A stretch of 5,685 nt of DNA. Origin: an uncultured Lachnospiraceae bacterium. GTDB lineage: Bacteria; Bacillota; Clostridia; Lachnospirales; Lachnospiraceae. How positions within the stretch are numbered: position 1 is the stretch's first letter; each line of letters opens with the position of its first letter. The notes under the pieces are model-generated. The model searched no databases and was not told the origin of the DNA. It worked only from the letters and a program-made list of their open reading frames with translations. Shown piece by piece: positions 1-5,470 of this stretch. A program made the translations under genes and the position numbers. The stretch is taken from assembly GCA_910588285.1 (NCBI GenBank), contig CAJUQB010000176.1, forward strand, positions 1 to 5,685, written 5' to 3'.

Positions 1-4
1 CCCA

Positions 5-11
5 CTCCTTT
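5..11 (-). promoter_or_regulatory. Shine-Dalgarno of a gene starting off the left edge
   Basis: Read on the minus strand, AAAGGAG lies at the very end of the window with no start codon after it inside the window. It therefore most likely serves a sixth gene of the leftward cluster that begins beyond position 1. A second SD-like AGGAGG at 29-34 overlaps the stop codon of the 66 aa gene, but no ATG, GTG or TTG follows at a usable distance, so it looks unused. Confidence 0.5.
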
Positions 12-32
12 CGGTATTTTTTATACTTCCTC

Positions 33-233
33 CTACCATTCTCCCAAATCTTTATCATGCTTGTGCCTCCAGATACGGAAACCGATTATGGCGATAGCGA
101 CGATGATTGCAATGGCGAGCAGCACTGGCCAGATTTCCAGAATCCATCCGACTGCGGTTTTGATGAGAAAAGCGGCAAGCGCCAGCATGAAGGCGGCTTC
201 CAAAATCTGGGTGATTAGGTTTTTGGGATACAT
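33..233 (-). CDS. Small double-pass membrane protein, 66 aa, function unknown
   Basis: I do not recognise the family. The protein is very hydrophobic: one probable membrane segment at about residues 9-25 (rich in Ala/Leu, ending near ILIKTAV-type residues) and a stronger one at about 34-53 (PVLLAIAIIVAIAIIGF). A short basic/acidic tail follows (RIWRHKHDKDLGEW). The start at 233 lies 6 nt after the methyltransferase stop. The GGAGG ribosome binding site is inside the last codons of the methyltransferase (Glu-Glu-Ala-stop), so translation is probably coupled. Three ATG codons in a different frame (243, 240, 237) lie between that site and the chosen start; the frame they open encodes no plausible protein. 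The size and topology recall holin-like or conjugation-associated small membrane proteins, but nothing here proves either role. Confidence 0.65.
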   Translation of the reverse strand: MYPKNLITQILEAAFMLALAAFLIKTAVGWILEIWPVLLAIAIIVAIAIIGFRIWRHKHDKDLGEW

Positions 234-239
234 CCATCA

Positions 240-830
240 TCATGCCTCCTCTCCAAGCGCTTTGGCACTGTACTTCGGCACAGGATAACCGGGGATCACG
301 ATGTCGCTGTCGATTTCGTTACCCCATACATCCCAGCCGGGCTGCCGTCTGCGGGCGAAGAGTTCAAGATAAGGGCCCGAACTAACCCGCTCTACGATTT
401 TGTGGAATTCCTCGGGCTTGTGCGAATGATCCTGGACGGTAAAAACACCGTAGTTTATCTGGTTTTTGCATAATACCGGTGCTTTGCCACGGGTTCCTAA
501 GAGGACGTGTTCTGTGCAGTTTCTCAGGTAGTTCCCAAGCCCCATCCGGAATTTAATCCATGTAAACACGGAACGCGGCGTAAATCCCCATGATTCTAAG
601 ATATCAAATCCATACCTCATGGTATTATTGGTGACCCAGAGCCAGCAGTGACTGTTGTCTGTCACCAAATTCTTTATGGGCATGGCTTTAATCTTTTCCA
701 ACGACATCAGATCGTAGTGGTTAATAGCCCCGAACCGCCCCCGCTGGTCTATATCCCATGGCGGGTCGATTATCAGCGTGGCATAGCGTTTGCGCGCATT
801 GTTTTTTGCACAGTTAATTTTTTCTTCCAT
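240..830 (-). CDS. MT-A70 family DNA N6-adenine methyltransferase (orphan)
   Basis: This 196 aa protein would transfer a methyl group from S-adenosylmethionine to the N6 of adenine, most likely in DNA. The sequence shows the DPPW catalytic motif at residues 22-25 (preceded by hydrophobic TLII), a WLWVTN strand near 63-68, and the HSxKPEEF block at 135-141. ELFARR at 156-161, near the C-terminus, corresponds to the SAM-binding motif. This permuted order, catalytic motif first, is that of the beta class to which MT-A70 belongs, and the length is usual for compact bacterial or phage members. The start at 830 is supported by AGGAAG five bases upstream. The frame stays open to a TTG at 956, but that extension has no ribosome binding site and adds hydrophobic sequence foreign to the family. 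No restriction endonuclease is adjacent, so it is probably a solitary methyltransferase used for protection or regulation on a mobile element. The recognition sequence cannot be predicted. Confidence 0.9.
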   Translation of the reverse strand: MEEKINCAKNNARKRYATLIIDPPWDIDQRGRFGAINHYDLMSLEKIKAMPIKNLVTDNSHCWLWVTNNTMRYGFDILESWGFTPRSVFTWIKFRMGLGNYLRNCTEHVLLGTRGKAPVLCKNQINYGVFTVQDHSHKPEEFHKIVERVSSGPYLELFARRRQPGWDVWGNEIDSDIVIPGYPVPKYSAKALGEEA

Positions 831-850
831 ATAATCTTCCTTTCTTTTGC

Positions 851-887
851 TGGCTGCTTTGACGCCCATTGAACCGCAAAGCAGCCA
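851..887 (-). promoter_or_regulatory. Perfect 11-bp hairpin in the methyltransferase leader
   Basis: TGGCTGCTTTG at 851-861 is the exact reverse complement of CAAAGCAGCCA at 877-887, with a 15-nt loop. On the minus-strand transcript it would fold about 10 nt before the AGGAAG ribosome binding site of the methyltransferase. Neither side carries a T-run, so it is not an ordinary terminator. It may be a leader structure that affects translation or mRNA stability, or a protein-binding dyad. The fold is seen directly; the role is inferred. Confidence 0.5.
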
Positions 888-965
888 TGATCCCAAACAT
901 AAGAAGTAAATACTTTTGTAGCGATGCGACACCTCATAACAGAGATAAAATGTCAATTAAGGTGT

Positions 966-994
966 AGCAAATAACGCTGTTGTAAAATTGTCAA
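966..994 (-). promoter_or_regulatory. Possible promoter for the methyltransferase pair
   Basis: On the minus strand a consensus -35 TTGACA (989-994) is followed after 17 nt by TTTGCT (966-971), a poor -10 with three of six matches. Transcription would give a leader of roughly 130 nt holding the 851-887 hairpin. A short dyad, GTCAA (990-994) and TTGAC (1002-1006), overlaps the -35 box and could be an operator half-site pair. The weak -10 keeps confidence low. Confidence 0.25.
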
Positions 995-1012
995 GAATAT
1001 GTTGACGGCAGC

Positions 1013-1258
1013 TCAATCTTCCTCATACCCATCCTCGTATTCCTCAGCCTGCGAACGGCAAGCTTCCCGAAGCATATCCTCCTGGGCTTTGAGCCTCGCC
1101 GCATCCAGTTCCAGTTGTTTTCGCATCAGTTTCTCAAAATCGTCGCTTTCTTCCACCCGTTTCTTAAGGTTGCAGTAATCGCAAAACCATTCGAACACTG
1201 CTACGCATACAATGCTGCCTAATACAATTACAATAACGATGTCAATGATTTCCAGCAT
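1013..1258 (-). CDS. Small single-pass membrane protein with coiled coil, 81 aa
   Basis: The family is not recognised. Residues about 4-24 form one hydrophobic membrane segment (IIDIVIVIVLGSIVCVAV). They are followed by a charged stretch, 31-74, rich in Glu, Lys, Leu and Ala in a heptad-like pattern (KLMRKQLELDAARLKAQEDM), and a strongly acidic tail, EEYEDGYEED. The expected layout is a short membrane anchor with a cytoplasmic helical rod that could bind a partner. The start at 1258 lies 6 nt after the 101 aa gene. GAGAGGTGG, the probable ribosome binding site, is made of the last codons of that gene (Glu-Arg-Trp-stop), which points to translational coupling. Three cysteines cluster at 18-29. 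It is a credible real gene because of the tight spacing and the coherent domain layout. Confidence 0.65.
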   Translation of the reverse strand: MLEIIDIVIVIVLGSIVCVAVFEWFCDYCNLKKRVEESDDFEKLMRKQLELDAARLKAQEDMLREACRSQAEEYEDGYEED

Positions 1259-1264
1259 ACCTAA

Positions 1265-1570
1265 TCACCACCTCTCTATCGTTTTTGCGGCATTATCGGC
1301 ATAAGCCGCGAGGATTTTCTGGTAATACGGCCTTCCGAGCGGCGCAACCTTCGACAGTCGGTCAACCGACATCGCCAGGCTGGCACTGTCATTGATGGCG
1401 GACTGAGCTAGGAGCGCTCGGCACCTGTTCTCACTGGCCGTAAGCAACGCATTCTCCTGCAGCAGCTTCAATGAGCGCGGGGCGAACATCATGCTGCGTT
1501 TGGCAGGGATGGTATCGACCACATCTCCGCTAAAGGCTTCAACAACTGATTCTACATTTGGACACTTCAT
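1265..1570 (-). CDS. Hypothetical protein, 101 aa
   Basis: I do not recognise this protein. It is soluble-looking and mostly helical by composition, with many Ala, Leu and Ser (for example LLTASENRCRALLAQSAIN near residues 41-60) and no signal peptide or membrane segment. The start at 1570 is firm: a strong AAGGAGG lies 8 nt upstream. Its stop overlaps the ribosome binding site region of the 81 aa membrane protein, so the two are almost certainly co-expressed and may work together. A 104-nt gap with a strong hairpin separates it from the 177 aa gene upstream. Confidence 0.7.
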   Translation of the reverse strand: MKCPNVESVVEAFSGDVVDTIPAKRSMMFAPRSLKLLQENALLTASENRCRALLAQSAINDSASLAMSVDRLSKVAPLGRPYYQKILAAYADNAAKTIERW

Positions 1571-1602
1571 AATAGGTCCCTCCTTGTGATAATTTTGATA
1601 GT

Positions 1603-1648
1603 GCTGGTGCAGAACTCACTATAATTTCCTGCACCAGCTCGTTTTTTT
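1603..1648 (+). terminator. Rho-independent terminator shape, plus-strand orientation
   Basis: GCTGGTGCAG (1603-1612) pairs perfectly with CTGCACCAGC (1629-1638) around a 16-nt loop and is followed by TCG and seven T residues (1642-1648). This is a textbook terminator, but it points along the plus strand, opposite to the genes on both sides. Read on the minus strand the stem is followed by ACTATC, not a T-run, although the preceding A-run could still allow partial function. It may stop antisense transcripts, or act as a processing or leader hairpin between the 177 aa and 101 aa genes. Confidence 0.55.
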
Positions 1649-1674
1649 GCAACAATAAAAATAATCTGTATTCT

Positions 1675-2208
1675 TTAATCCAGCATGTAGAATACGCCCG
1701 TGTGATATCCCATGCTCTTCAGAAAATCGCTCATTGCTTCAGCTGCTTTTGTTCGCATCAAGCAATCGCCGGTTCCAGGAATAGAAAACAGGTATCTGCT
1801 GGTGCGCCCATCCCTGGAGCAGTTTACACCTGCTGTTTTTGCCGCGTTTATCACCAGTTTCTCCCGCCATCTCGGAAGATAAATGGATGCGGAATCAAAA
1901 TTAAATGACCCGCTGTCGTCGTCTCCCATTTGTTCCTTTGCATATGCCTTTGCACGTTCCAAATCTTCCGCCAGCTTCTTATACCTTCCAGTGGGTTCCG
2001 GCACATGCCGGTCTTCTTTTAGGTATTCGAAAAAATCAAAAGCATTTTTCCGATCTTCGAACTTCTTGGAAAAAACTTTTTCCTGCTCGGAAGCATCTGT
2101 GATAATAACGGTTTCAAACATGCCATCCAAATGAGCGGTAACTTCCAAACGGGCAGACCGCCCATCAGCTAAACGAATACAGATGCTTTGTAAAATCCCT
2201 TCTTCCAT
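1675..2208 (-). CDS. Hypothetical protein, 177 aa
   Basis: The family is not recognised. It has no signal peptide or membrane segment and is expected in the cytoplasm. Residues 1-50 alternate short hydrophobic strands with polar turns (ICIRLADGRSARLEV, FETVIITDAS), suggesting a small beta sheet. Residues 53-95 are charged and helical (AFDFFEYLKED, YKKLAEDLERAKAYAKEQM), followed by an acidic Gly/Ser linker at 95-101. Residues 108-177 look like a separate alpha/beta domain (YLPRWREKLVINAAKTAG, then RYLFSIPGTGDCLMRTKAAEAM). The start at 2208 is supported by AAAGGAGG five bases upstream. It is the first gene of the leftward cluster and faces the plus-strand membrane/surface pair across a 185-nt divergent region. 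Confidence 0.75.
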   Translation of the reverse strand: MEEGILQSICIRLADGRSARLEVTAHLDGMFETVIITDASEQEKVFSKKFEDRKNAFDFFEYLKEDRHVPEPTGRYKKLAEDLERAKAYAKEQMGDDDSGSFNFDSASIYLPRWREKLVINAAKTAGVNCSRDGRTSRYLFSIPGTGDCLMRTKAAEAMSDFLKSMGYHTGVFYMLD

Positions 2209-2223
2209 ATAGACCTCCTTTGC

Positions 2224-2252
2224 TTGCGCTGAACTGTGTTTAATGTTATAAT
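2224..2252 (+). promoter_or_regulatory. Extended -10 promoter for the membrane/surface gene pair
   Basis: TTGCGC (2224-2229), 17 nt, then TATAAT (2247-2252), a perfect -10 preceded by TG one base away (TGTTATAAT), the extended -10 form that tolerates a weak -35. Transcription would start near 2259, giving a leader of about 140 nt before the 370 aa gene. A weak candidate for the opposite strand (TTGTCG, 17 nt, TTAAAC) overlaps it and could serve the 177 aa gene, which would place two divergent promoters on top of one another. Confidence 0.55.
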
Positions 2253-2258
2253 TTTCTT

Positions 2259-2279
2259 AACGACAAGGGCTCTTGTGTT
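2259..2279 (+). promoter_or_regulatory. Hairpin or dyad at the predicted transcript 5' end
   Basis: AACGACAAG (2259-2267) pairs with CTTGTGTT (2272-2279) around the loop GGCT, with one bulged G, giving eight base pairs. It begins at the transcription start predicted from the 2224-2252 promoter. It could be a 5'-terminal stem-loop that stabilises the mRNA, or an operator dyad just downstream of the promoter. Confidence 0.35.
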
Positions 2280-2323
2280 GCTAATAATGGTATCATTTTC
2301 ATTTTTTGATTGACAGGAATAAC

Positions 2324-2381
2324 AGCGGAAGATGACCGGAAAATAAGCGGAGATATAAAAGAAGTACGGAAAATAAGCGGA
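2324..2381 (+). repeat. Repeated CGGAAAATAAGCGGA motif upstream of the 370 aa gene
   Basis: An exact 15-nt direct repeat, CGGAAAATAAGCGGA, occurs at 2337-2351 and 2367-2381 (30-nt period). A degenerate third copy centred on AGCGGA lies at 2324-2329, 22 nt before the second. The spacings are near two and three helical turns, as expected for binding sites on one face of the DNA. The array lies between the promoter and the start codon, so it could be a repressor or activator site, or a repeated RNA motif in the leader. Confidence 0.6.
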
Positions 2382-2399
2382 AAACGAAAGTGAGTGTGG

Positions 2400-3512
2400 A
2401 TGGTGGCAAATAAAAGGACAAAGACGAAAAAGGAAGTACTGGCTATAACTGGAATCAAAAGCCCTGACGATATATACCAAACTCTTTATCGCATTCATAT
2501 GGAAGGAAGACGGGATGATAAACTCGCAGAAAAACTAATCTGCTTATTAATGAAGCAGGAAAAATGGGACTACGGATACGGAATGGAACTCTATGAGTCT
2601 ATCCTCCGTCAATATTCCCCGCCAACCTGGGAATTGGAAGAGCTTCTTGCGGTTTCTGGAATATCCGATGTTTATAGGAATTTTCCCACTGCCGCACAAT
2701 GTCGCAAGCATTATCTTGATATGCATCCCGATGTCCAATTAGATAGCAGTGGGATGGAAAAACACGAAAGGAAAGTCCTGATAAATATCTCAGAAATTGT
2801 ATATCGTGATTTTTGCGATAAAGACAAGCGGTTGTTTTCGCTTTACAGGGAATGGATAACGGAAGTGGGGCTAGATCCCAAAATCCTAGAAAAATCAGAA
2901 CCTTCGGAAAAAAGGCAGGAGACAAAACCACAGGGGGCAAAAATGTTGTCCCAGGCATCACTCAATAAGGGCAAGAAATCCAAAAACCCAAAGAGAGAAA
3001 AACGTGACTCCAGAAAAAAGAAATATAAAATTGTGAATAATATCATAAGGCCAATAACAGTCACCTTTGTCAGAGTAACCAGAGAAAAGCCCCAGTATGG
3101 CTTTTGGACTCTTGTGTCTGCCCTTCCAATTCTGGCATTCCTGTTTTTCCTGTCAAACAGGAATTTGCTTTCAGGAACAACCGAAATCAAGAACATATCT
3201 GTAATCCATCCTGAACTGAGTCTGATAGCAGGGGAACGGAAAGATCCCGGGATAGGGGTAAGCCCTGCTGAAGCGGATCAGGAAAAGCTGGGTTACACAA
3301 TTGAGGATCCAAGGATTGCCGATATGACGCGGGACTGGAAAGTTGTAGGCGGTGATGGGTGGCGGGAAGGAGACGATAACACTACAACGATCACCCTGAG
3401 CGGGGGCAATGCTGAAAATGTGGAAATACTTATTACGCTGGAACCGGGATTCGAAGACAAAGCAGATAAAGAAATCGCCGTTGACAATGATGATTCCGGT
3501 GAATGGCAGTAA
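2400..3512 (+). CDS. Bitopic membrane protein, 370 aa, function unknown
   Basis: I do not recognise the family. Residues 1-165 form a helical, cytoplasmic-looking domain with a repeated motif (EVLAITGI at 12-19, ELLAVSGI at 81-88). Residues about 165-210 are a very basic, low-complexity linker (KGKKSKNPKREKRDSRKKK). One membrane helix spans about 235-253 (FWTLVSALPILAFLFFLSN). The remaining 115 residues are polar and acidic, end in AVDNDDSGEWQ and contain a strand-rich part (TTTITLSGGNAENVEILITL). The positive-inside rule puts the N-terminus in the cytoplasm and the tail outside. There is no enzyme motif. The start at ATG 2400 has GAAAGTGAG five bases upstream; GTG 2394 in the same frame is an alternative (372 aa), and a stop at 2391 rules out anything earlier. 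It lies 43 nt before the surface-protein gene, in the same apparent operon, so a role in sensing, anchoring or exporting that partner is an inference. Confidence 0.85.
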   Translation: MVANKRTKTKKEVLAITGIKSPDDIYQTLYRIHMEGRRDDKLAEKLICLLMKQEKWDYGYGMELYESILRQYSPPTWELEELLAVSGISDVYRNFPTAAQCRKHYLDMHPDVQLDSSGMEKHERKVLINISEIVYRDFCDKDKRLFSLYREWITEVGLDPKILEKSEPSEKRQETKPQGAKMLSQASLNKGKKSKNPKREKRDSRKKKYKIVNNIIRPITVTFVRVTREKPQYGFWTLVSALPILAFLFFLSNRNLLSGTTEIKNISVIHPELSLIAGERKDPGIGVSPAEADQEKLGYTIEDPRIADMTRDWKVVGGDGWREGDDNTTTITLSGGNAENVEILITLEPGFEDKADKEIAVDNDDSGEWQ

Positions 3513-3555
3513 TTAAACGATACATACAGCAACATATCGAAAGGCAGGAAGAATT

Positions 3556-4884
3556 ATGAAAAAGTATCATAGGGCCAGTTTACTTTTTATCAGTTTCATG
3601 GCTGTTCTCATTATACAATTAAAACCCGCAATAGTTTTTGCCTGGGGTGACAACCTGGGTTATAACCCGGAGACTGGGAAAAATGGCCGTTCAAGCTATA
3701 CGATTGAAGAAATAAACAATGGAGCTATCGGTGCTACCCCGCAGTCTGATGGCGAAAACTATAAAAACAGCCCCTATTATCCGGGGCAGATTATTTTTAA
3801 CACGATTTCTGACAGCACGATTGGCAACGAGAAAAACTTCGTTGCAGCCCGTGAATGCACCCGACGGGAAGACGGTAGCTGGGAAGGTGCTACCAAGGAC
3901 ACTGTTTGGAAAGGAAATGATATCGAAGCTGAGGATGGCAGGTACTATATTATCCGCCTTTTCGTTCATAATAATAACCCAAACGGCGAAGATGCCATAG
4001 CGGAAGATACCCATGTGTCCTTTAGTATTCCAAATGAATATGACAGAGAAAACAGGCGCATTCAGGTCAATGGTTTCATTGATTCATCAAATGCTACACC
4101 AAGTGAGTATTGGGATTATGTTAATTTTAACAGCGATGTCCCATTTCACCTGGATTATATCTACGGATCCGCTCTGCTTGAAAATAATGGCATCGGCCTC
4201 GGCGGTTTAACCCTGAGCGACGATATCGTTAAGGCTGCAAGCACTGACGGTGTTTTGATAGGCTATGACGCGCTTGACGGAAGAATTCCCGGATGCTATC
4301 AATACGACAATTATGTGACTATAAAAGTAAAAGCCGTGTTTGACTATGAATATACAGTGGAGCAAAAAGTCCGGCTTGCCGGAAGTGATAATGATTGGGA
4401 AGACGCAATCAAAGCCAAAGTCGGGGATAAAGTAGAGTTCCGCATTGAATACATAAACACTGGTGATACGAGCCAGACTGGTGTTGCCATTAAAGACATC
4501 CTTCCGGAGAATTTGCGTTATGTTGAAGGGACAACCGAACTTAAAAATTCCAACCATCCTGATAAGGCAACCGCAGAACATGACTACCTTGTAACAGATG
4601 GGATTAGAATTGGTGATTATGGACCCGATGCAAATGCCTATGTTTATTTCACAGCAGAAGTTGTGGATGATAGTTTAGCAGCAGGCGTAAATACACTCAC
4701 CAATTGGTCACAGGCAGGCGTAGGATTAAAAACCATACAGGATTATGTGACAGTGGAAGTGTCAAAAGGTTTCAGGTTTTCCACCGTATCAACAGTACTC
4801 CTGCTGCTGATCGTGCTCTGCCTAATAGGCATTGTTATTCTGGGAGGCAGAATGTGGAAGCAGAAGCATCATATTAGATCGTGA
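3556..4884 (+). CDS. Secreted membrane-anchored surface protein with DUF11-like domain
   Basis: A 442 aa cell-surface protein. Residues 1-29 are a Sec signal peptide (MKKYHR basic start, hydrophobic core, likely cleavage VFA|WG). Residues 30-265 form a conserved-looking N-terminal domain with phrases such as SYTIEEINNG, NEKNFVAARE, YYIIRLFVHNNNPNG, IQVNGFIDSSNATPSEYWD and IPGCYQY. I recall these from DUF11-containing surface proteins of Gram-positive and Saccharibacteria-type genomes; this is memory, not a search. Residues about 285-400 match the DUF11 pattern (VGDKVEFRIEYINTGDTSQTGV, then IKDILPENLRYVEGTTEL), a beta-sandwich typical of stalks and adhesins. A C-terminal membrane helix (409-431) and a short basic tail (KQKHHIRS) anchor it. 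There is no LPXTG, so sortase anchoring is not expected. The ribosome binding site AGGAAG lies four bases before the ATG. The IS200-type element begins directly after, or at, the stop codon. A binding ligand cannot be named. Confidence 0.9.
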   Translation: MKKYHRASLLFISFMAVLIIQLKPAIVFAWGDNLGYNPETGKNGRSSYTIEEINNGAIGATPQSDGENYKNSPYYPGQIIFNTISDSTIGNEKNFVAARECTRREDGSWEGATKDTVWKGNDIEAEDGRYYIIRLFVHNNNPNGEDAIAEDTHVSFSIPNEYDRENRRIQVNGFIDSSNATPSEYWDYVNFNSDVPFHLDYIYGSALLENNGIGLGGLTLSDDIVKAASTDGVLIGYDALDGRIPGCYQYDNYVTIKVKAVFDYEYTVEQKVRLAGSDNDWEDAIKAKVGDKVEFRIEYINTGDTSQTGVAIKDILPENLRYVEGTTELKNSNHPDKATAEHDYLVTDGIRIGDYGPDANAYVYFTAEVVDDSLAAGVNTLTNWSQAGVGLKTIQDYVTVEVSKGFRFSTVSTVLLLLIVLCLIGIVILGGRMWKQKHHIRS

Positions 4885-4894
4885 AAGTAAAGTT

Positions 4895-4918
4895 CCACCG
4901 GCCTAGCCGGTGGCTTTT
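4895..4918 (+). terminator. IS right-end hairpin, also terminator-like for the surface gene
   Basis: CCACCGGC (4895-4902), loop CTA, GCCGGTGG (4906-4913), then CTTTTCTT. It is the structure expected for transposase recognition at the right end of the IS. On the plus strand it also has the stem plus T-rich tail of a rho-independent terminator, 10 nt after the surface-protein stop. It probably ends that transcript now that the IS is present. Confidence 0.7.
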
Positions 4919-4947
4919 CTTATGCGGGCAAAGCCCTTTTGTTCCTA

Positions 4948-4988
4948 GCGGGACGCGTTAACAACGCGTAAGTTAGTCCGTCAGCCGC
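4948..4988 (-). promoter_or_regulatory. Structured 3' region of tnpA inside the IS
   Basis: ACGCGTT (4953-4959) and AACGCGT (4963-4969) form a perfect seven-pair hairpin with a three-base loop. Flanking GCGG (4948) and CCGC (4985) can close an outer stem, and GGAC (4951) can alternatively pair with GTCC (4976). It lies between the tnpA stop and the right-end hairpin. It may be a transcript 3' structure or a second element used in transposition. Confidence 0.4.
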
Positions 4989-5005
4989 TAAATCACTAGA
5001 CTAAA

Positions 5006-5467
5006 CTATTTACGCTTTGACCGATACCTTACATCTCCTAGCGTTAATTGTTCGCCTAGCTTTTCCGCCTTCAGTTGATTACGTACGTATTCCGCAATTC
5101 GCTGAGTATTTTTGCCTACTGTATCTACATAATACCCTCGCGACCAAAACTCACGATTGCGATACTTATACTTTAACTCAGCGAATTGCTCATAAAGCAT
5201 AGTTGCACTTTTACCTTTGAGATATCCCATGAAGCTGGATACAGAAAACTTCGGCGGAATAGATACTAGCATATGAATATGGTCAGGACAAACCTCAGCC
5301 TCAACTATCTCTACGCCTTTCCATTCACAAAGCTGTCTTAGGATTTTGCCTACTGCCTCTCGCTTTTGCTGATAGAACACTTTGCGCCTGAGTTTAGGGG
5401 TAAAGACAATATGGTACTTGCAATTCCACTTGGTGTGACTTAAACTATTTATATCATTCATTCCCAT
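5006..5467 (-). CDS. tnpA: IS200/IS605-family transposase TnpA (HUH, Y1)
   Basis: A 153 aa single-strand DNA transposase that nicks and joins the hairpin ends of its own IS through a covalent 5'-phosphotyrosine link, acting as a dimer. The sequence has the family opening (NCKYHIVFTPKLRRKVF, residues 15-31), the metal-binding HUH motif in PDHIHMLV (His63, His65), the FWSRGYYVDTVG block (107-118) and the catalytic tyrosine in IAEYVRNQ (Tyr127). The length is normal for a complete TnpA, and no frameshift or missing catalytic residue is seen, so it could be active. The chosen start, ATG 5467, follows AAAAGGAG by 10 nt; a second ATG two codons later is an alternative. It has its own promoter (5528-5555), and its ribosome binding site can be masked by a long upstream hairpin, implying tight control of expression. 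Confidence 0.95.
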   Translation of the reverse strand: MGMNDINSLSHTKWNCKYHIVFTPKLRRKVFYQQKREAVGKILRQLCEWKGVEIVEAEVCPDHIHMLVSIPPKFSVSSFMGYLKGKSATMLYEQFAELKYKYRNREFWSRGYYVDTVGKNTQRIAEYVRNQLKAEKLGEQLTLGDVRYRSKRK

Positions 5468-5470
5468 GGC

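Noticed and set aside
55..243. 62 aa frame opened by the ATG run at 237-243
   Set aside because: The composition (many His, Arg, Ser, Asn with no pattern) looks like a shadow of the hydrophobic 66 aa gene in another frame.
851..887. Minihelix ending in GCAGCCA, reminiscent of a tRNA acceptor end
   Set aside because: Only 37 nt, with no D, anticodon or T arms; a simple hairpin explains it.
831..956. N-terminal extension of the methyltransferase from a TTG at 956 (42 extra residues)
   Set aside because: It has no ribosome binding site, a non-ATG start, hydrophobic sequence unlike the family, and it runs through a perfect hairpin. ATG 830 has a good AGGAAG and fits the family length.
1613..1624. 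ACTCACTATA in the 1603-1648 hairpin loop resembles part of the T7 phage promoter
   Set aside because: Only ten bases match, the upstream recognition part and the GGG start are missing, and it lies in a hairpin loop; treated as chance.
2324..2381. The repeated motif as a CRISPR array or plasmid origin iterons
   Set aside because: There are too few copies, unequal spacing, no unique spacers of constant size, and no replication or Cas gene nearby.
2169..2498. 109 aa minus-strand reading frame across the divergent region
   Set aside because: It overlaps both real gene starts, its sequence reflects the repeated leader motif (SAYFP twice), and it has no ribosome binding site.
4931..4940. GGGC-AAA-GCCC-TTTT near 4926-4940 as a separate terminator
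   Set aside because: The stem is only four pairs; it probably belongs to the structured right end of the IS.
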